Positions 29,699-38,289 of a DNA stretch of 64,000 nt are shown here, one piece after another; the first letter of the stretch is position 1, and the number at the start of each line of letters is the position of its first letter. Source of the stretch: Chitinophaga sp. sic0106 (GTDB lineage Bacteria > Bacteroidota > Bacteroidia > Chitinophagales > Chitinophagaceae). Made by a program: the position numbers and the translations under genes. The stretch spans positions 79,102 to 143,101 of the forward strand of contig NZ_JAHUWJ010000019.1 of NCBI RefSeq assembly GCF_019219075.1, written 5' to 3'. The notes beneath the pieces were generated by a model that had not been told where the DNA came from, made no database searches, and saw nothing but the letters and a program-made list of their open reading frames with translations.

Positions 29699-30880
29699 CT
29701 ACTTCAGTATGACCAGCTTGTTATTATCTTCTATTCTGAATTTAAGCTTGGTTTTTCCTAATATCACCAGGAGCTCGTTCAGGCTTACATTCCGGTCTAT
29801 TTCCCCGGCAAATTTTATATCCGGAATACCGTTTTCGTAAATTACTTCCACATCATACCAGCGTTCCACCAGCCGCATGGCTTCCTGCAGCGACAGATTA
29901 TCAAAGTTGAAGGCGCCATAGGTCCAGGCGATTACCGGATCAAGGTCTACCTGCTTCACGATGGTCGGAGTACCATTGCCTTGCTGCGGCAACTGAGTTT
30001 GTTCTCCTGGTTTAATAATAACGCCATCATTGGTGGCTGCCAATGCTTTCACTTTGATAGAACCTGCTACCAGTGTGGTTTTTATCAACGCTTCATTTTC
30101 ATATGCCATCACATTGAACCGGGTGCCAAGTACAGTAATTTGTTCCCGGTTGTTCACTTTTATTTTGAAAGGTTTGTCTGCATTGGCGGCAATTTCGAAA
30201 TAGGCTTCTCCTGTTACGCTTACCGTTCTTTCATGGCTGTCAAATACCGCAGGGTAGGTCATTGAGCTGGCTGCGTTCAGCCATACATTGGAACCATCGG
30301 ACAAGGTGATTCTGAACTGGCGGCCTTTAGGAGTGGTAATGGTATTAAAGGAAGCTTTCTCCGTTTGTCCTTTTCCGTTATAGTTGAGCTGACCGTTATT
30401 GAGTACAACCTGGGCGCCTTGTTGCTGTGCAATCACGCCGTTGGCCATGCTATCGAGTACGATCTCGCTACCGTCGCCCAGTTGAAGGATCGCGCCGTTT
30501 TTACCGGGGAGTATCACTTTAGGTATAGCCGCCACGGTGGGCACTTTCGTACGCTGTGCGGTCCATAAATAGGCGCCGGCGCCCAGCAGCACCGCAATAG
30601 AGGCGGCGATCCAGTAGCGGCGGTAGCTGACTATTACCGGCAGGTCTTGCTGTTCGTGTTGCCGTAACCGTTGCTGCATCATTTTTTCCAGGCGGGCGGC
30701 TCGTTGCGGCGGTTCTTCACTGGTATACTCACCTGACAGAAAGCTCTCTTCCAGCAGTTGCTCTACCAGTACACGCTGTTCAGGGTTTTCGAGTATGTTA
30801 TGCAACAGTACACGCTCTTCAGCCGAAAGACTGTCAGCAGCATATTTCGCCAATAATATTTTCAACTCATGTAATTCCAT
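29699..30880 (-). CDS. FecR-family anti-sigma factor
   Basis: A 393-residue FecR homologue starting MELHELKILLAKYAAD, with one membrane helix at about 85-105 ('YWIAASIAVLLGAGAYLW'), the FecR domain ('TPKGRQFRITLSDGSNVWLNAASSM', 'GEAYFEIAANADKPF') and a C-terminal DUF4974 domain. It would hold the sigma factor of 30964-31557 and be released by the module 3 SusC through its STN domain. It is followed by 210 bases without a gene before susC, so susC may have its own promoter. Confidence 0.94.
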   Translation of the reverse strand: MELHELKILLAKYAADSLSAEERVLLHNILENPEQRVLVEQLLEESFLSGEYTSEEPPQRAARLEKMMQQRLRQHEQQDLPVIVSYRRYWIAASIAVLLGAGAYLWTAQRTKVPTVAAIPKVILPGKNGAILQLGDGSEIVLDSMANGVIAQQQGAQVVLNNGQLNYNGKGQTEKASFNTITTPKGRQFRITLSDGSNVWLNAASSMTYPAVFDSHERTVSVTGEAYFEIAANADKPFKIKVNNREQITVLGTRFNVMAYENEALIKTTLVAGSIKVKALAATNDGVIIKPGEQTQLPQQGNGTPTIVKQVDLDPVIAWTYGAFNFDNLSLQEAMRLVERWYDVEVIYENGIPDIKFAGEIDRNVSLNELLVILGKTKLKFRIEDNNKLVILK

Positions 30881-30963
30881 GCTTTAGTTGTTGCTGTTTT
30901 ACCCCCTGTATCTATAAAGACGCAGGAAAAAGAAAGTCAAACAGGGGTCGGAAGAATTTTTTT

Positions 30964-31557
30964 TTATAATTCCCAGAAAATGGCCGCCAGGTAAATTACC
31001 AGGGAGGTTGAATTATTATGGAGATGCTGGCGCAGCGCGTTCAAAGCCGCTACGATATGGTAATTGACCGTCCGTTTGGATATCCCCATTATGGCAGCAA
31101 TTTCCTCGTAGGTTTTGCCTTCTGCTCTGCTGAGGGTAAACGCGGTGCGCTGTTGCGGCGACAGCGTAGCGATAGCTTTCTCCAGCAGGGCCTGTGCCTC
31201 TTTGTACTCCAGGCGCTTGTCGGGCTCCATCCAGTCACTGATCTGGTAAGAAAGGTCCATGCCTGTAACTGGCTGCAGGAGGCATTTCCGCATAGCGGAT
31301 ATCACCTGATTACGGGAAAGAATAAAAAGATACCCTTTGAAATGGGTTATTTCAGTGAGTTTCTCCCTGTTTTCCCAGATTTTCAGGAATATATCCAGCA
31401 CCAGTTCCTCTGAAAACTCCGGTGATTTGGTATAGGTGAGCGCATGCAGGTATACATCATTACGGTACTGGGCAAAAAGTTGGTTGAATGCGTCCTCCTC
31501 TCCTGCTGCCACACGGTGAAGCAGATCAGTTTCTACATATGGTTGATCGGTAGACAA
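30964..31557 (-). CDS. RNA polymerase ECF-type sigma-70 factor
   Basis: A 197-residue ECF sigma factor with region 2 ('LTYTKSPEFSEELVLDIFLKIWENREKL') and region 4 ('GKTYEEIAAIMGISKRTVNYHIVAAL'). The start is a TTG at 31557; no ATG occurs in frame before the conserved part. It is the first gene of module 3, 83 bases upstream of FecR. The C-terminal tail is short and hydrophobic. Confidence 0.92.
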   Translation of the reverse strand: MSTDQPYVETDLLHRVAAGEEDAFNQLFAQYRNDVYLHALTYTKSPEFSEELVLDIFLKIWENREKLTEITHFKGYLFILSRNQVISAMRKCLLQPVTGMDLSYQISDWMEPDKRLEYKEAQALLEKAIATLSPQQRTAFTLSRAEGKTYEEIAAIMGISKRTVNYHIVAALNALRQHLHNNSTSLVIYLAAIFWEL

Positions 31558-31732
31558 AAATTGAAATAGTTGATATGCGGGCCAAACTACAAAATATCTG
31601 GAATAGTTGGGGGGAAATGTGGGGAGGGTTATCAGGTTTATTTAGGGAGATGTTAGGGCTGTAGGCGATGAGGTTTAGGCAAATTTGATAGTTTTGTGAT
31701 GTACCTGTGACATTCATAAAAACAAATACGCT

Positions 31733-32461
31733 GTGGATAACTGTCGGCATGAATTAATTGACCATCAACATATAGCCAACATAATTGATCAATACGGATG
31801 CTTTATAGTATATGTGGAAGAAGATGCTTATTTACCCGGGTTCGCTTATACAATCGGTCTCTTTCAAAAATACGATCATCCCGAAATTATCTGTTTTGGA
31901 CTTCCTTCTGAAGTCTCAGGAAGCCTGCTAAATGACGCCTGTGAACAGATCAGCAGCGGACAGATATTTACAGCCCATTCACACTATAGTGAATTTCTGA
32001 AGGACTTCGCTATACAGTTTCTACCTGTTCACAAATCATCCTATGCGGATTATTTAGGCACAGGCAGTAACTATTATCACCATACTGACTTCCCTGTGCT
32101 GCAATTGGTTTGGCCGGATAAGCAATCGCTCTTCCCCTGGGAATCCGAATTTAATCCACATTGGAAATTCAGGCAGCCATTACTTGACAGGAATTTTGAT
32201 TTTAAATTTTATGAAGAGAGAAATGTGGCTGTATTTACCACAAGTCAGGTACTGGAAGGACAACCAATACGATTCGTTTATCATAATGAAGATGGCGCAT
32301 GGCAGTTTCATAGTGACCAGGAGCCATCTTTAGCGGATGCGAAACTAGTGAGTTTAGAAGAGATTGTGAGAATGGACCCGACAGTTAATGTATTATTTCA
32401 ATTATTGCCTGGGGAGGCAGCGTGGCGTAATGAAGTGGGTGAAGAATGGGCATGGGAATAG
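31733..32461 (+). CDS. DUF4262 protein
   Basis: The 242-residue protein begins with a GTG and matches the DUF4262 pattern: 'IDQYGCFIVYVEEDAYLPGFAYTIGLFQKYDHPEIICFGLP', then 'YHHTDFPVLQLVWPDKQSLFPWE' and a C-terminal 'GAWQFHSDQE' region. It has no signal peptide. The family's biochemical role is unknown. It is the first plus-strand gene after the SusCD modules and appears to be a single-gene unit followed by a hairpin at 32524-32566. Confidence 0.8.
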   Translation: MDNCRHELIDHQHIANIIDQYGCFIVYVEEDAYLPGFAYTIGLFQKYDHPEIICFGLPSEVSGSLLNDACEQISSGQIFTAHSHYSEFLKDFAIQFLPVHKSSYADYLGTGSNYYHHTDFPVLQLVWPDKQSLFPWESEFNPHWKFRQPLLDRNFDFKFYEERNVAVFTTSQVLEGQPIRFVYHNEDGAWQFHSDQEPSLADAKLVSLEEIVRMDPTVNVLFQLLPGEAAWRNEVGEEWAWE

Positions 32462-32523
32462 CCGTATGTTGATGGCTTCCAGTAAATGCAAATTTGGGAA
32501 GAACTATCATTGCTTCAAAAAAT

Positions 32524-32566
32524 CTACAATTAAGAATTTCCGAATTTCCGAATTTCTTAATTGTAG
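32524..32566 (+). terminator. Long hairpin after the DUF4262 gene
   Basis: CTACAATTAAGAA pairs with TTCTTAATTGTAG (13 bases, exact), and the inner part contains three copies of a GAATTTC-like unit. It lies about 60 bases past the stop. The T tract is weak, so it may be a terminator or a different RNA/DNA structure. Confidence 0.45.
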
Positions 32567-32627
32567 AATAGGCTTACCTTAATATTTCTGGAACAATTTG
32601 ATTATTTAACCAAGAAAATTCCGCACA

Positions 32628-33500
32628 ATGGTCTCCGACATCCAAAAACAAAAAGCCGAAAAATTCCTGCAGCTACACCATGATGAAAAAATCCTGGTAC
32701 TCCTGAATTCATGGGACATTGGTAGTTCAAAATTAATTGAGGCATGCGGCTACGAAGCTATTGCTACTACCAGCATGGGGATGGCGGCCTCCTTAGGCTA
32801 CCCTGATTCTCAGGTAATGCAGTTATCCGAGATGCTGGAAATTGTTACGGGAATTGTAAAGGCTGTGCAGGCGCCGGTCACAGTCGATATTGAAGCAGGA
32901 TACGGCAATAGTCTGGAAGAAGTCATTTCATCTCTAAAAAAAATAATTGCAGCCGGCGTAGTAGGAATCAATATTGAGGACAGTATTAATTTAAGTCCTG
33001 TGCTAGTGGATGAAATGGAGTTTTGTGAAAGAATAGCTGCCATCCGCTCTTTATCGGACTCGCTTGGTTTCCATTTGGTAATCAATGCCAGAACAGACGC
33101 ATTTTATACTTCCACCAATTCAACAAAAGAAAAATTAGCCGAATCAATCAGGCGGGGAAACAAATACCGCGAAGCCGGGGCAGATTGCATATTTGTTCAG
33201 CCAGTGTGGGAGAAAGAAATGATTGCCACATTGGTAAAAGAAATTAACGCGCCGATTAATATTCTTTCCAACCCTACTATTGGAGCAGGTGTTCCTCCTT
33301 CGGTAATCGAGTTACAGGATATGGGCGTTGCCAGGTTGAGTATGGGTTCCAGCTTAATGAAAGCTACGCTGGCGTTGATAAAAAAAGTAGCCGATGAGAT
33401 AGCCACCCAGGGCACGAGTACAATTTTATTAGATGCGATGACGCCTATCAGCGAAACAACGCTGGCTTACAAAATGGCGATTGGAATGGGGAATAAATAA
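32628..33500 (+). CDS. Isocitrate lyase/PEP mutase family enzyme
   Basis: A 290-residue cytosolic protein of the isocitrate lyase/phosphoenolpyruvate mutase superfamily. It shows the substrate-loop start 'LLNSWDIGSSKLIEACGYEAIATTSMG' (about 26-51), the metal-site motif DIEAGYG (87-93), NIEDS (115-119) and 'INARTDAF'. These proteins form or cut C-C or P-C bonds of 2-oxoacids such as oxaloacetate. The KKCGH catalytic loop of true isocitrate lyase is absent, so a lyase/hydrolase acting on a small 2-oxoacid is more likely. It is convergent with the SDR gene across a shared terminator. Confidence 0.85.
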   Translation: MVSDIQKQKAEKFLQLHHDEKILVLLNSWDIGSSKLIEACGYEAIATTSMGMAASLGYPDSQVMQLSEMLEIVTGIVKAVQAPVTVDIEAGYGNSLEEVISSLKKIIAAGVVGINIEDSINLSPVLVDEMEFCERIAAIRSLSDSLGFHLVINARTDAFYTSTNSTKEKLAESIRRGNKYREAGADCIFVQPVWEKEMIATLVKEINAPINILSNPTIGAGVPPSVIELQDMGVARLSMGSSLMKATLALIKKVADEIATQGTSTILLDAMTPISETTLAYKMAIGMGNK

Positions 33501-33502
33501 AT

Positions 33503-33537
33503 GCAAAGAACCGGAATATATTACTCCGGTTCTTTGC
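33503..33537. terminator. Bidirectional intrinsic terminator
   Basis: GCAAAGAACCGGA (33503-33515) pairs exactly with TCCGGTTCTTTGC (33525-33537) around a 9-base AT loop. It fills the gap between two convergent genes (stops at 33500 and 33547) and can serve both. Confidence 0.85.
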
Positions 33538-33546
33538 AGATGAGAT

Positions 33547-34296
33547 TTATAAATCAAGAAATCCTCCGTCTACGGGAATATCAACCCCGGTAATATAACT
33601 GCTCTCCGGAGAAGCCAGGAAGAAGATCGCGTTGGCTACGTCTTCGGGTTTTCCGATACGCCCAAGTGGGGTAATACTAGCGAGATAGGATTTTACGCCT
33701 TCCACTTCTTCCGGTGTTTTAAACTGGGCATTTAAAATAGTAGTATCAATAATTCCAGGGCTCACTGCATTAGCACGGATATTACGCCCTTTCAATTCTG
33801 CTGCCCATGCCCTTACATATGACCTTACTGCTGCCTTGCTCGCGCCATACGCCACATTTGACGGAAAACCTTTCTGCGCGGCTACCGTTGATACCACCAC
33901 AATGGCTGCATTATCATTCAGCAATGGAAATGCTTTCTGTACCGTAAAAAACGTACCCCTTGCATTTGTATCAAAGGTTTTATCAAAATGTTCCGGCGTT
34001 GCATTGGCGGTATCGCTGATTTCCACCATCCCCGCGTTGGCAACGAGAATATCAATCCCACCCTTTTGGCTGCTGACGGTTTTATACAATCTTTCCAGGT
34101 CTTCCAGGGTAGAGATATCACCCTGTACCATTGTTACATCAGGTCCTATCGCGGCCTTAGCTTTATCCAATTCTGCCTGCCTGCGCCCGGTGATAAATAC
34201 ATAAGCACCTTCACTTGCGAGTCTTTTTGCTGTTGCCAGGCCTATACCGGTGCTACCACCAGTTACTACTGCTACCTTGTTTGCTAACTTTTGCAT
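33547..34296 (-). CDS. Short-chain dehydrogenase/reductase (SDR), classical type
   Basis: The 249-residue protein has the nucleotide-binding TGGSTGIG motif (12-19), NAG (87-89), catalytic Ser136, and the YxxxK pair Tyr150 and Lys154. The C-terminal 'PEDVANAIFFLASPESSYITGVDIPVDGG' is typical of classical SDR oxidoreductases. It oxidises or reduces an alcohol/ketone with NAD(P)(H). The substrate is not identifiable. The Crp/Fnr gene lies 103 bases upstream on the same strand and may regulate it. Confidence 0.93.
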   Translation of the reverse strand: MQKLANKVAVVTGGSTGIGLATAKRLASEGAYVFITGRRQAELDKAKAAIGPDVTMVQGDISTLEDLERLYKTVSSQKGGIDILVANAGMVEISDTANATPEHFDKTFDTNARGTFFTVQKAFPLLNDNAAIVVVSTVAAQKGFPSNVAYGASKAAVRSYVRAWAAELKGRNIRANAVSPGIIDTTILNAQFKTPEEVEGVKSYLASITPLGRIGKPEDVANAIFFLASPESSYITGVDIPVDGGFLDL

Positions 34297-34399
34297 AATT
34301 CAATATCTTTTGAGTGTTTGTCAATGGCGACAATGCAAAGTTGTTACAAACAGGCAGCCTCAAAAATCAACCAGTTTAATAAAAGCAGTGAAACTAGTT

Positions 34400-34984
34400 T
34401 CACTTGCCGGCCTTGTTATTTCTGATTCTGGAAAAAAACTGGGTGGTCATGCCCAGGTAAGAGGCAATGACATACTGCGGAAACTTTGCTAGCAGCTGGG
34501 GATAGGCAGCGATAAATTGATCATAGCGTTCTGCTGCTGTTTGGGTAATAGATAAGATGAACCTACGTTGCAGAAATGCGGCTCCTCTTTCTGCCATTAT
34601 TCTGAAAAAGGTTTCAAACCTGGGGTTAACAGTTTTAAGATATTGCTCATCTTCATAACTGATCTCGAGCACTTCGCTGTCTTCCACCGCCTCCACAAAA
34701 AGGCTGGCAGGTTGCTGATGAATGTAGCTGTTATAGTCAGATATCCACCAGTCCTCTATGGCCAGCTGTACTGTTATTTCCTGGCCTTGCTGATCAATCA
34801 CATAAGCCTTGATGGCCCCTTTTAACACAAAGTATTTGTATTTATCCACAAAGCCGGGTTGTATTAAGAATTGCCTTTTTTTGAATCGCTTTTCCTTAAA
34901 CACACTACTGAACAAGTCTGCCTCCTCGAGGGTGAGTGGCACCAGTTTTTGTGCATATTGAATGATTCGTTCCTGACCGGGCAT
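34400..34984 (-). CDS. Crp/Fnr-family transcriptional regulator
   Basis: A 194-residue protein with an N-terminal cyclic-nucleotide-binding-type beta roll ('KRQFLIQPGFVDKYKYFVLKGAIKAYVIDQQGQEITVQLA') and a C-terminal helix-turn-helix ('FPQYVIASYLGMTTQFFSRIR'). This short Crp/Fnr type is very common in Bacteroidota next to SDR or other oxidoreductase genes, and usually responds to unknown small molecules. It is upstream of the SDR gene in the same direction. Its 5' flank contains an att-like sequence (see 35030-35047). Confidence 0.88.
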   Translation of the reverse strand: MPGQERIIQYAQKLVPLTLEEADLFSSVFKEKRFKKRQFLIQPGFVDKYKYFVLKGAIKAYVIDQQGQEITVQLAIEDWWISDYNSYIHQQPASLFVEAVEDSEVLEISYEDEQYLKTVNPRFETFFRIMAERGAAFLQRRFILSITQTAAERYDQFIAAYPQLLAKFPQYVIASYLGMTTQFFSRIRNNKAGK

Positions 34985-35029
34985 AGAAAGGTGTGATAGT
35001 TAATTAGCAGAAATGAGGGGAAAGGCCCT

Positions 35030-35047
35030 TATTTCCCGATAGAGAAA
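35030..35047. other. Possible degenerate att core (mnmE-like)
   Basis: Eighteen bases here match the left att core and its flank at 38177-38194 at 15 positions: TATTTCCCGATAGAGAAA compared with TACTTCCCAATACAGAAA. It sits where chromosomal genes give way to AT-rich accessory DNA, so it could be the outer boundary of an older island. A chance match cannot be excluded. Confidence 0.25.
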
Positions 35048-35102
35048 GTGTAAATAATTGATTTATTGAACATTAGATCAAATATCCTCCATTCAGGAAG
35101 AT

Positions 35103-35465
35103 TTATTGAAGCCTCACAATCCGCTCATGTCGATACATCTCCTTCGTTCCTTCAATCGGAAAAGAAAACCAATATCTTTCTACTGGGTCTGTATCAGATA
35201 CTATATGCAATAAATTGGAAATAAAATATGAAAATGAGAGATTACGAAGTAATGTAACAAGGTCATTGTTACTCACAATAAATCCAGTGCCTATTCTTAA
35301 ATTCGAAGGCAAAAACTGGCCAATTATCTTTGAAAGTATTGCTTCCTTAAATCGACCGTCTACACCCCAATTTGCATTACCAATTAAATTCCTCACACGA
35401 TCTTTTGTGTATTTCAGTTCTTTGGTTATGGATTCTTGAAAAAGTCTAATATTCTCTGGCAACAT
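35103..35465 (-). pseudogene. DUF6602-like protein, internally deleted remnant
   Basis: The frame from the ATG at 35465 gives about 120 residues. The first 70 ('ELKYTKDRVRNLIGNANWGVDGRFKEAILSKII' and 'FLPSNLRIGTGFIVSNND') resemble the N-terminus of DUF6602-type proteins, which normally continue with a nuclease-like core for another 100-150 residues. Here the sequence passes directly to what looks like the C-terminus ('LSFSYFISNLLHIVSDTDPVERYWF'). The simplest reading is an in-frame internal deletion. It follows the ATPase gene by about 20 bases. The family call is from pattern recognition only. Confidence 0.45.
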
Positions 35466-35486
35466 AAGATCATTATTATACAACAA

Positions 35487-36863
35487 TTATTTCGTATCCT
35501 TCTCCTTCATTTCGGCTACCTGGGTCTCAAACCATTTTAAATATCCTTCAATCTGTGAAATAAGGAAATAAGGAAGATTCAATAAATAATACTTCTTTTC
35601 ACTAGACGTTGTTATGGTAGAAATACTTACCTCGCCAGCAAAAAAACGAACTGCCATATCATGAGGTGCAAGATCCATAAAAAGATGGAGAGACTTTAGT
35701 CTGCCCTCGGCCCCCGATTTAACTTCTATCGGGATTAATTTTCCTTCATACACGAATAAGTAATCAATTTCAGCTGAAGTCCCACTTTTTTCTCTCACCC
35801 AAAAATTTAGCCCGTGCAATGCGCTATACTGCCTGGCCAATAATTCTTGCCCCATGATATGTTCAATCATGAACCCTTGATACACTGTACTAAGATCTTG
35901 TGTACCTAATAATTCCTGTTGTATGCCGACAAAATAGTTCAACATTCCAGTATCAAGAACATGCAATCGAGGTGATTTATTTTGGTCAGGAAGTAACGGA
36001 AGAACTGGACTTGTTTGCGGAAATACTAAATGTATTAATAATGCCTTCTCTAGAGTACGAAGTGCTTCTCCCATTTCCCGAGATTTATAGCTGGAATTAC
36101 CAAACCCTTGATATTTTATGCGCCTACCAGCTTCTGCAAAACTTGCTCGAATAGCATGTCGGATGTATTCTACCTGAGCACTACTATTTGCGTACTTTTC
36201 AACGTCGTCAAGGTAAGAGACCAACAGAGATTCATAGGTCGTCTTAAGGGCAGTAAGATCTTTAGCTTCAACATATTGAGCAACTACTTCAGGCATACCA
36301 CCGATCAGGCAATAAGTGCGAAAGAGTTTCATTAGTTTATCTTCAGCGAACTTGGCAATTGGTACTTTCTTCAAGTAGGTCAATGCACTGGTTTCATGCA
36401 TTGCTCCCAAAAACTCGGGAAAAGAAACTGGATGTATTACTAGATACTCGACCCGTCCAACTGGAAAACTAATAACGGGATTGAACAAACTTTCCAACAT
36501 TGAACCCGCACCGATCACGGCTACATCAGGTGCCTGTTCAAAGAAATATCTCAACTGCTGCAGGGCGGCGGGGACCTCCTGAATCTCATCAATAAATATT
36601 AGCGTTTTTCCTCTTTTGGCCAATAACTTATTCTTAATAAAAAACAGTGTTTCGAGAAGAGTGTCAAAAGTCTCAAATTCCTCAAAAGGCTTTTTATCTT
36701 CTGGCAATTCCAGATTCAAATAGATATATTGTTCAAATAAGCTAGAAAATTGGTTAATTACAGTCGTTTTACCAACCTGGCGAGCACCTCTAATGATCAA
36801 GGGCTTTCGGTTAGCCTTTGATACCCATTTCTCCAATTCAAATATAATATCACGCTGAAACAT
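35487..36863 (-). CDS. AAA ATPase with DUF4143
   Basis: The 458-residue protein has a Walker A motif GARQVGKTT (about 26-34), a Walker B in 'TLIFIDEIQEVP' (about 92-103), sensor-like 'VAVIGAGSMLES', and a C-terminal DUF4143 domain with 'FWVREKSGTSAEIDYLF...PIEVKSGAEG', a PD-(D/E)XK-like signature. Proteins of this kind occur widely in accessory DNA of bacteria and archaea; their role is unknown. Base composition is more AT-rich than in the SusCD region, as in the neighbouring genes. It probably belongs to acquired DNA. Confidence 0.88.
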   Translation of the reverse strand: MFQRDIIFELEKWVSKANRKPLIIRGARQVGKTTVINQFSSLFEQYIYLNLELPEDKKPFEEFETFDTLLETLFFIKNKLLAKRGKTLIFIDEIQEVPAALQQLRYFFEQAPDVAVIGAGSMLESLFNPVISFPVGRVEYLVIHPVSFPEFLGAMHETSALTYLKKVPIAKFAEDKLMKLFRTYCLIGGMPEVVAQYVEAKDLTALKTTYESLLVSYLDDVEKYANSSAQVEYIRHAIRASFAEAGRRIKYQGFGNSSYKSREMGEALRTLEKALLIHLVFPQTSPVLPLLPDQNKSPRLHVLDTGMLNYFVGIQQELLGTQDLSTVYQGFMIEHIMGQELLARQYSALHGLNFWVREKSGTSAEIDYLFVYEGKLIPIEVKSGAEGRLKSLHLFMDLAPHDMAVRFFAGEVSISTITTSSEKKYYLLNLPYFLISQIEGYLKWFETQVAEMKEKDTK

Positions 36864-37019
36864 GTCTCAAAATTAGGGATATTTTTCATTTAAATTGTAA
36901 TATTACAGGGGTTAATTTCATTTAAATTTGTAATGAATTAAAGGTTATTCGTGATAATGAATGTCTAATTAAGGGCAAACTACAATAAACCAAAAACTTG
37001 ATTAACAACATGTTAAGCT

Positions 37020-37049
37020 AAAAAAAATAAATTATTCCAGCGAATAATT
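37020..37049 (-). terminator. Intrinsic terminator after T5orf172 gene
   Basis: On the minus strand AATTATTC pairs with GAATAATT around a 4-base loop (37030-37049), and a run of T (plus-strand A run 37020-37027) follows. It lies about 20 bases past the stop of the gene at 37067-37813. Confidence 0.75.
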
Positions 37050-37066
37050 GCATAGCAATGCCTTGG

Positions 37067-37813
37067 CTACTTCATATCGTCAGTGGAAAAAAATCTTTTT
37101 CTATGCTTCTCACAGATTTCTTCAATGGCTGCTGGGGTAAACAGATCATCCCCGCACATTATTATAGAATAGGGGTCCATTTCATCCACAAAAATCCTTG
37201 CATTATAAGTTACCGGATTGGTAGGATCAAACATATAGATAACCGCCTCTTCTTCCTCCTTAGTATCATCAAAATCCCCTATAAAATTCAAGTTCGATCT
37301 ATTAATGACCAAATCATCCGTTAAAATAAAGCTGCCTTTTGAATGAAATCCTTTTTGTTGAGTTACTTCATGGTAACAATGTTGTTTAGTTTGATAAATT
37401 CTAGCAGATAGAATATTCATTCTTATCATTTCTCCAAATTTTTCCTTGAGCCTTCCAAGTATTTCAATCGCTTCATAACTATCAAACAATTCATTGATTC
37501 CGTTGGATTTAAACGCTGCTTCTAGCCTTTGTTCATCTGCCTTATGTCTTATTATGGTAATAGCTTCGTTCAGCTCTATGCAAAAGAACTCCCGATTTGA
37601 ATTCAATCTGGTATGCTCCAATTCTGAATGTACAGATTTCTCCAACTTTAAAATATCGCTGGAAAAAATCTCATAGGCAATCTCAAACTCAATTGGAATT
37701 CCAGAAGGCTGTGATAGCTCTCGACGTCTTTGTTCAGGACTCCGTTTAGTAAACCCAATTTTAATGAGTCCAGGCATACACTTGTTAATTAGTATATATA
37801 CGTATCCTTCCAT
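37067..37813 (-). CDS. T5orf172/GIY-YIG-like domain protein
   Basis: A 248-residue protein. The first 90 residues ('MEGYVYILINKCMPGLIKIGFTKRSPEQRRRELS' and 'KSVHSELEHTRLNSNREFF') match the T5orf172 domain, a GIY-YIG nuclease relative found in phage and mobile-element proteins. The last 150 residues are not recognised. It stands alone, AT-rich, between the ATPase gene and the left copy of the island-end repeat, and has its own terminator. It may be cargo of an older island at the same site. Confidence 0.78.
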   Translation of the reverse strand: MEGYVYILINKCMPGLIKIGFTKRSPEQRRRELSQPSGIPIEFEIAYEIFSSDILKLEKSVHSELEHTRLNSNREFFCIELNEAITIIRHKADEQRLEAAFKSNGINELFDSYEAIEILGRLKEKFGEMIRMNILSARIYQTKQHCYHEVTQQKGFHSKGSFILTDDLVINRSNLNFIGDFDDTKEEEEAVIYMFDPTNPVTYNARIFVDEMDPYSIIMCGDDLFTPAAIEEICEKHRKRFFSTDDMK

Positions 37814-37982
37814 AAACCCATTTTAAAATTTTATAGGTAATAAATTACAAAAAAGGAAACTAAATATTTCACAATAGTCCAAAACAGCTGAAGATGCTTA
37901 TTCTCAAAGCGGTGTACAAGGACAAAAAATTCATTACTCATACTAACTCCAATTCGGTTTACGAAAGAGAAGGAGTAAAAAC

Positions 37983-38020
37983 GTATCATAACGTATCGTT
38001 TGAGTATCATACGGTATCAT
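37983..38020. repeat. Four phased GTATCAT iterons (left copy)
   Basis: GTATCAT occurs at 37983, 38004 and 38014 with GTATCGT at 37993. Start-to-start spacing is 10, 11 and 10 bases, close to one helical turn, so a protein could bind all four on one face. This is the pattern of recombination-directionality-factor or integrase arm sites. Confidence 0.65.
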
Positions 38021-38175
38021 TTACTCGCAGATTCATGTCACGAATTCCCGAACATTAGTAACCAACATCACAACTAAAAAATGCTAATTAAAGGCAAAGA
38101 AAGTACAACTATAAGCAAGTAAAACCCAATACCATAGCAAGAAATGAAAGAAAAAGCATATTAAAGTAAGCAATG

Positions 38176-38190
38176 CTACTTCCCAATACA
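38176..38190. other. Left att core of the mnmE-integrated element
   Basis: CTACTTCCCAATACA is identical to 52843-52857, the last four codons and stop codon of mnmE read on the other strand. It marks the left junction of the element. The neighbouring bases diverge on both sides. Confidence 0.8.
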
Positions 38191-38289
38191 GAAACGGCCC
38201 GGGAGTGTTATGTCGCCGGGAATATAGCGGGTTTAAGGAAGAAATGAAAAAGAAATGTGCATTATTCGTAACAAATTGATTTTCATACA

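Larger units (their letters stand above)
37955..38195. repeat. Left copy of the 240-base island-end repeat
   Basis: This stretch is an imperfect direct repeat of 52604-52857. Shared landmarks in the same order are a GGTTTACGAA-type box, four GTATCAT iterons, 'GATTCATGYCACGAA', 'GTAACCAACATCACAAC', 'AATTAAAGGCAAAGAAAGTA', and the att core. Because it lies outside the left core of the main element in the same orientation as the right end, it looks like the right end of a second island integrated at the same site. Confidence 0.8.
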
